From positions 47,997 through 111,996 of the forward strand of contig NZ_KK211291.1 of assembly GCF_000621505.1 (NCBI RefSeq): a stretch of 64,000 nucleotides of DNA. Direction: 5' to 3'. Source of the DNA: Ruminiclostridium cellobioparum DSM 1351 = ATCC 15832 (GTDB lineage: Bacteria; Bacillota; Clostridia; Acetivibrionales; DSM-1351). Position 1 is the first letter of the stretch. The number at the start of each line of letters is the position of its first letter. The notes beneath the pieces were generated by a model, which saw nothing but the letters and a program-made list of their open reading frames with translations, made no database searches and had not been told where the DNA came from. Positions 60,611-64,000 of this stretch are shown piece by piece. The position numbers and the translations under genes are program-made.

Positions 60611-62386
60611 CTATGAAATTGGAATTTTAATATATATGCCTGTACCCCGGCCGTGTTTGCTGCGGATACTTAACCCGAATTCTTCACCATAGGTAAGCTT
60701 TAAGCGCTTGTTTGTATTGGTTAAGCCGATATGCCCTGAATATTCACCGTTCTCTTTGAGCGTTTTTCTTATTTTATCCAGTGTCCCGCTGTCAATTCCC
60801 AGGCCGTTATCAAATACACTTATTTTTAAATGTGAATCGTCCTCCGTGATTTTTATCTTTATGACGCTTGCACCATCCTTCCCCTTTATTCCGTGATAAA
60901 TACTGTTTTCAATCAACGGCTGCAGCAGAAGTTTTATGATTTTATTCTGAGTTATTTTGTCATCGTACTGCCATATAACCCTGAACTTATTTTTATACCT
61001 GATTTTCTGGATCTCAATATAACTTATGGTATTACTGATTTCCTCGGACAGTGTAATTGTTTTGTCGGGGTTACCGAGAGAAAAATGGAGTATGTTTGCA
61101 AGGTAGTCAATCATTTTGCTGACTTCATTCTGTTCTCCGGTAAGACTTATTGCTTTCCAGAATATGGTGTTAAGTGTATTGAACATGAAATGAGGATTTA
61201 TTTGAGACTGAAGTGCAAGCATTTCAATTGTTTTCAGCTTGTATTTCTTTTCGGAAAGCTGAACTTTGAGATAACTCTGTTCAATAAAGGTCTTGATTAT
61301 ATTTTGAAGAATATACCCGTATTCATCTTTGACTCTCGAAGGGAGCGGCGGCAGCTCGGCTCCGTTTTCAGCCGATTCTATTGTAGAAATTATGGCCTTC
61401 AGGTTGTTATAATTTTTTCTTGTGAAATAGTATGACAGAATAAACCCTAAAACAAGGGAAGCCAGCAGAAAAAGGACTGTAATCAGGAATAATTTGTTCG
61501 GGACTTTATAAATTGTCTGTCTTGGCACTATGGAGATATACTTGAGGGAATATCTGTCGGAATTGATTTGCGAAACCACAAAAAGCCTGTTTTTAAACTT
61601 CAACTCGGAAAAATTACCGGTCTGACTTCTGAGTTTTTCCAGAATACCCATATCCGATTTGTTTGAACCGGCGCTGCTGGATATGATGTTGTTGTCATCA
61701 TCCAGGGTAAATGCCATCTGGTCATTGTAAGTCATCAGTCCGCTCAGCATATTGTCAATGTAATCGCCCTTTATGTTCATAACAATAACACCATCTGCAA
61801 TATTAGAACCGGAAGTATAGGTTTTTTTATAGACTGTGACCAGATTGACAGGTCTGTTTATGAAGTTATACAGGTTGATATGCCTTATTTCAACCCATGT
61901 ATTTATGTTGTTATTGTCCCTGTTTTTCATATAACTGTCATACCAGGTGCTGTCTTCAGTAGTTGACAGATTGGAAATTCCCGAACCCGAAGCAAGAAAA
62001 TTACCCTGCTTATTGTCAATATATACGTAGATGGATTGGATATATGGTTTCGAGTTGATGGGAGCATCAACAATATTTTTAAAAATATTCAGCACATCCA
62101 GGCTGCTGTAATCCATCAAACCGTTATCCAAAATATATTTCAGTCTTATGCTTATGTATGCGTTCATATTGAAGTTCAAACTGAGCGAATCTATTTCGTT
62201 GTAAATAAGCTCCATACTTTCTTTTGCCTGCCGCAGCATTTTTTTGTTATTCGTGTTTATATCATCGGTTATAAAGCCGCGTGTAAGAGTAATGGAAAGA
62301 CTGCCCAGCATAATTACCGGTATCAATAAGGGAAGTATAAAAAGCATCAGGTTTTTTACAAAAAATTTTCTTCTCATTTGTTTCAT
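60611..62386 (-). CDS. YesM-type sensor histidine kinase
   Basis: 591 residues from ATG at 62386 (AGGATGT just before), 16 bases after the response-regulator stop. Membrane segment 1 (NLMLFILPLLIPVIMLGSLSI), a Cache-like outside sensor of about 260 residues, membrane segment 2 (LFLITVLFLLASLVLGFILSYYF), then QINPHFMFNTLNTIFWKAI with the phosphorylated His, and the ATPase motifs NSIYHGIKG, FDNGLGID, IGLTNTNKRLKL. Complete kinase. Confidence 0.93.
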   Translation of the reverse strand: MKQMRRKFFVKNLMLFILPLLIPVIMLGSLSITLTRGFITDDINTNNKKMLRQAKESMELIYNEIDSLSLNFNMNAYISIRLKYILDNGLMDYSSLDVLNIFKNIVDAPINSKPYIQSIYVYIDNKQGNFLASGSGISNLSTTEDSTWYDSYMKNRDNNNINTWVEIRHINLYNFINRPVNLVTVYKKTYTSGSNIADGVIVMNIKGDYIDNMLSGLMTYNDQMAFTLDDDNNIISSSAGSNKSDMGILEKLRSQTGNFSELKFKNRLFVVSQINSDRYSLKYISIVPRQTIYKVPNKLFLITVLFLLASLVLGFILSYYFTRKNYNNLKAIISTIESAENGAELPPLPSRVKDEYGYILQNIIKTFIEQSYLKVQLSEKKYKLKTIEMLALQSQINPHFMFNTLNTIFWKAISLTGEQNEVSKMIDYLANILHFSLGNPDKTITLSEEISNTISYIEIQKIRYKNKFRVIWQYDDKITQNKIIKLLLQPLIENSIYHGIKGKDGASVIKIKITEDDSHLKISVFDNGLGIDSGTLDKIRKTLKENGEYSGHIGLTNTNKRLKLTYGEEFGLSIRSKHGRGTGIYIKIPIS

Positions 62387-62402
62387 ACATCCTATCGTAA
62401 GA

Positions 62403-63167
62403 CTATTGGCGGCCGGATTTTTTATTTCTGTATTCACGGGGGCTCATTCCGTAATAATTTTTGAAGGTACGGGTGAAATTGAATGAGTTGCTGTAGCCAA
62501 CCATGTCACTTATCTCATAGGTTTTATACCGAATGTCGTCCAACAGCTCGGCCGCTTTCTTCATCCTGACTTCTATCAGGTAATCGGAAAAATTCTGCCC
62601 GGTTTTTTGCTTGAAAAATTTACTGATATAATCAGGATTCATATGTACCTGGTTTGTAAGGTCTTCAAGGGTGACTTCCCGAAAATTTGACTCCACATAG
62701 CTTTTTATAACGGATATTATCTTTTCATTGAAATTCATTTCCGTTTCGGATTTATTCGCTTTTTTTTCATTTGTTTTTTTATGGGATCCTTCTTCATCCA
62801 GTTCGGCTTTTACTTTTGAAAATACTCTAATCAGTTCATTATAATTGGTGGATTTTAAAATATAGTTTTTAGCACCGTATTCAAGCGCTTTCTGGGCAAA
62901 TTCGAAATCCTTGTATCCGCTTAAAAATACTATTCTATACTTGCATTTTGACGAATTAAGTTCTCTCGCGAGATCAAGACCTGTCATAACAGGCATTGCC
63001 ACATCGCAGAGTATTACATCAACGGAATTTCTATAAATAAAATCAAGTGCAGCTTTACCGTTTTCAGCCTGGCCCACCACATCAAAACCTATTTCGTTCC
63101 AGGGAAAAAACTTGCACAACCCGTTCCTAATTTCAAATTCATCGTCTACAACCAGGAGTCTGTACAT
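62403..63167 (-). CDS. Compact YesN-type response regulator with AraC output
   Basis: 254 residues, half the usual YesN length. Receiver domain 1-120 (LLVVDDEFEIRNGL, acceptor Asp in VDVILCDVAMPVMTG, Lys in NYILKSTNYNEL), a short Lys/Glu linker (HKKTNEKKANKSE) in place of the long middle region, and a double HTH (LEDLTNQVHMNPDYISKFFKQKTGQNFSDYLIEV and TYEISDMVGYSNSFNFTRTFKNYYGMSPREYR). Divergent from a sugar-binding protein gene, its likely target. Confidence 0.92.
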   Translation of the reverse strand: MYRLLVVDDEFEIRNGLCKFFPWNEIGFDVVGQAENGKAALDFIYRNSVDVILCDVAMPVMTGLDLARELNSSKCKYRIVFLSGYKDFEFAQKALEYGAKNYILKSTNYNELIRVFSKVKAELDEEGSHKKTNEKKANKSETEMNFNEKIISVIKSYVESNFREVTLEDLTNQVHMNPDYISKFFKQKTGQNFSDYLIEVRMKKAAELLDDIRYKTYEISDMVGYSNSFNFTRTFKNYYGMSPREYRNKKSGRQ

Positions 63168-63311
63168 AGCCCCTCCATAAAAGTTTATTTATAAAGGATT
63201 ACATGAGAAATAAATGTTGAACTCGGATAATTATATTATATCTTTAATTAATAAAAATGGAAGTATATAAAGAAAATTATGTAGAATTATGTCGTTTATT
63301 GATTTGTAAAA

Positions 63312-63365
63312 TCAATTAATGATATATTTTTATTATCTTTTAAAAAACAATTCAATTAATGATAT
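63312..63365 (+). promoter_or_regulatory. Direct repeats before the sugar-binding protein gene
   Basis: TCAATTAATGATAT at 63312-63325 and again, without a change, at 63352-63365: 40 bp apart, about four helical turns, on the same face of DNA. They lie 45-100 bases upstream of the -10 and are candidates for the AraC-type response regulator. The remaining divergent gap is AT rich without other signals. Confidence 0.65.
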
Positions 63366-63405
63366 CTAATATCAATCCAGGTATCTTAAAAATGTAAAGG
63401 GCTGC

Positions 63406-63414
63406 TGATATAAT
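63406..63414 (+). promoter_or_regulatory. Extended -10 promoter of the sugar-binding protein gene
   Basis: TGATATAAT, with no good -35, as expected for a promoter that needs an activator. The AAGGAGG ribosome site is at 63430. Confidence 0.6.
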
Positions 63415-63444
63415 TCAAAAATAAAATATTAAGGAGGAAGTAAT

Positions 63445-64000
63445 ATGAAAAAACCTGTTAGACTTCTCAGCATGGCTTGTATATTGGTATTGCTGGGCAC
63501 ATCATTTTCAGCATGCGGCAGCAGCTCAAATGCTCCGGCGGATCAATCGACCGGACAGGCAGCAGCTTCATCGCAGGCAGCTGCATCTGAACCTGCAAAA
63601 AACATTACCATGAGATTTGCATGGTGGGGATCAGATGCGCGTCACCAGGCCACTCTTGCGGCCATAGACGCATACAAGCAAAAGAATCCCAATGTGACAA
63701 TCGAGGGAGAATACCAGGGCTATGACGGCTACCAGCAGAAACTGATGACACAGATTGCAGGGGGTTCAGCGCCGGATTTAATTCAGTTCGACTATATCTG
63801 GAATCAGGATCTGGCAGTTCAGGGGGACAATTTTGTTGACTTTAACACTAAAACAGATGTTGATTTGACAGCATTTCCTGAAAAGGTGCTGAAGGAATAC
63901 TGCACGGTAAATGGGAAACTTATAGGGCTTCCAATGGGTACAAACGGCTTTGGACTTGACATCAACAAGAAATTTTTTGAGAAATACGGGTTGTCGGTAG
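63445..64000 (+). CDS. Family 1 sugar-binding lipoprotein (3' end beyond window)
   Basis: 185 codons are visible and the frame is open to the window edge. Signal peptide with lipobox SFSACGS, an Ala/Gln/Ser linker, then MRFAWWGSDARHQATLAAIDAYKQKNPNVTIEGEYQGYDGYQQKLMTQIAGGSAPDLIQFDYIW, typical of sugar ABC binding proteins (PF01547/PF13416). AAGGAGG before the ATG. Divergent from the second YesM/YesN pair. Confidence 0.92.
   Translation, partial: MKKPVRLLSMACILVLLGTSFSACGSSSNAPADQSTGQAAASSQAAASEPAKNITMRFAWWGSDARHQATLAAIDAYKQKNPNVTIEGEYQGYDGYQQKLMTQIAGGSAPDLIQFDYIWNQDLAVQGDNFVDFNTKTDVDLTAFPEKVLKEYCTVNGKLIGLPMGTNGFGLDINKKFFEKYGLSV

Overview
The window looks like a chromosome segment of a low-to-medium GC, spore-forming Firmicute. 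A Clostridia relative of the Ruminiclostridium/Lachnoclostridium type is my best guess, by inference and not by database match. The signs are strong AGGAGG ribosome sites, TTGACA/TATAAT promoters, lipoprotein substrate-binding proteins, a BclA-like collagen-repeat protein, YesM/YesN two-component systems beside Lpl-type sugar ABC transporters, and several CE4 deacetylases, one with a carbohydrate-binding module. No rRNA, tRNA, CRISPR array, prophage or recognisable transposase gene was seen.

Layout. 1-1.3 kb: 3' end of a collagen-like surface protein and an orphan, start-less XRE antitoxin-like gene. 1.5-5.4 kb (minus): polar amino-acid ABC importer operon ending in a peptidase E-like gene. 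5.5-10.9 kb: CE4 lipoprotein, TIGR01212-type radical SAM protein, a decayed MFS gene beside a TetR gene, a PAS-PP2C phosphatase, a ferritin-like mini-protein and 3-methyladenine glycosylase. 11.2-14.2 kb: secreted CBM-CE4 esterase and a secreted protein of 14 beta-propeller repeats. 14.2-17.4 kb (minus): TetR-controlled ABC-2 exporter. 17.5-21.7 kb: Lhr-type helicase. 21.7-25.4 kb: NitT/TauT-like transporter, with its likely binding protein on the opposite strand, and another CE4 protein. 25.6-28.9 kb: a GGDEF protein with a non-canonical start, then a TetR/CPBP-protease operon under a 53-bp palindrome. 29-36.7 kb: glucose/sorbosone-dehydrogenase-like protein, WYL/SDR/NTF2 module, BlaI/M56 module with an unusual sensor, PucR regulator. 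36.9-42.6 kb: kinase-like protein, amino-acid importer, iron alcohol dehydrogenase and class III aminotransferase, a probable omega-amino-acid pathway. 42.7-45 kb: AraC and GH4 glycosidase. 45-48.5 kb: chemoreceptor-like protein, small membrane protein, AlkC-like repair protein. 48.8-58.7 kb: YesM/YesN system, sugar ABC importer and GH97 glycosidase. 58.8-60.6 kb: TetR/small membrane protein/flavoprotein cassette. 60.6-64 kb (minus, then plus): a second YesM/YesN pair divergent from a truncated sugar-binding lipoprotein gene.

How parts work together. The window is rich in 'sense and import' units: local one-component regulators (four TetR, one WYL, one BlaI/M56, one PucR, one AraC) and two histidine-kinase systems sit next to transporters and enzymes. 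Many control sites can be read directly: twin TetR operators inside a perfect promoter, a matched pair of WYL-type operators, AraC direct repeats 21 bp apart, and palindromic operators at -10 regions.

The least expected material is non-coding. (a) A dispersed palindromic intergenic element whose small stems differ between copies but keep pairing and carry GNRA-type tetraloops; two inverted half copies bracket the TetR-flavoprotein cassette. (b) A three-copy repeat that ends in a Shine-Dalgarno sequence and lies directly before three unrelated minus-strand genes.
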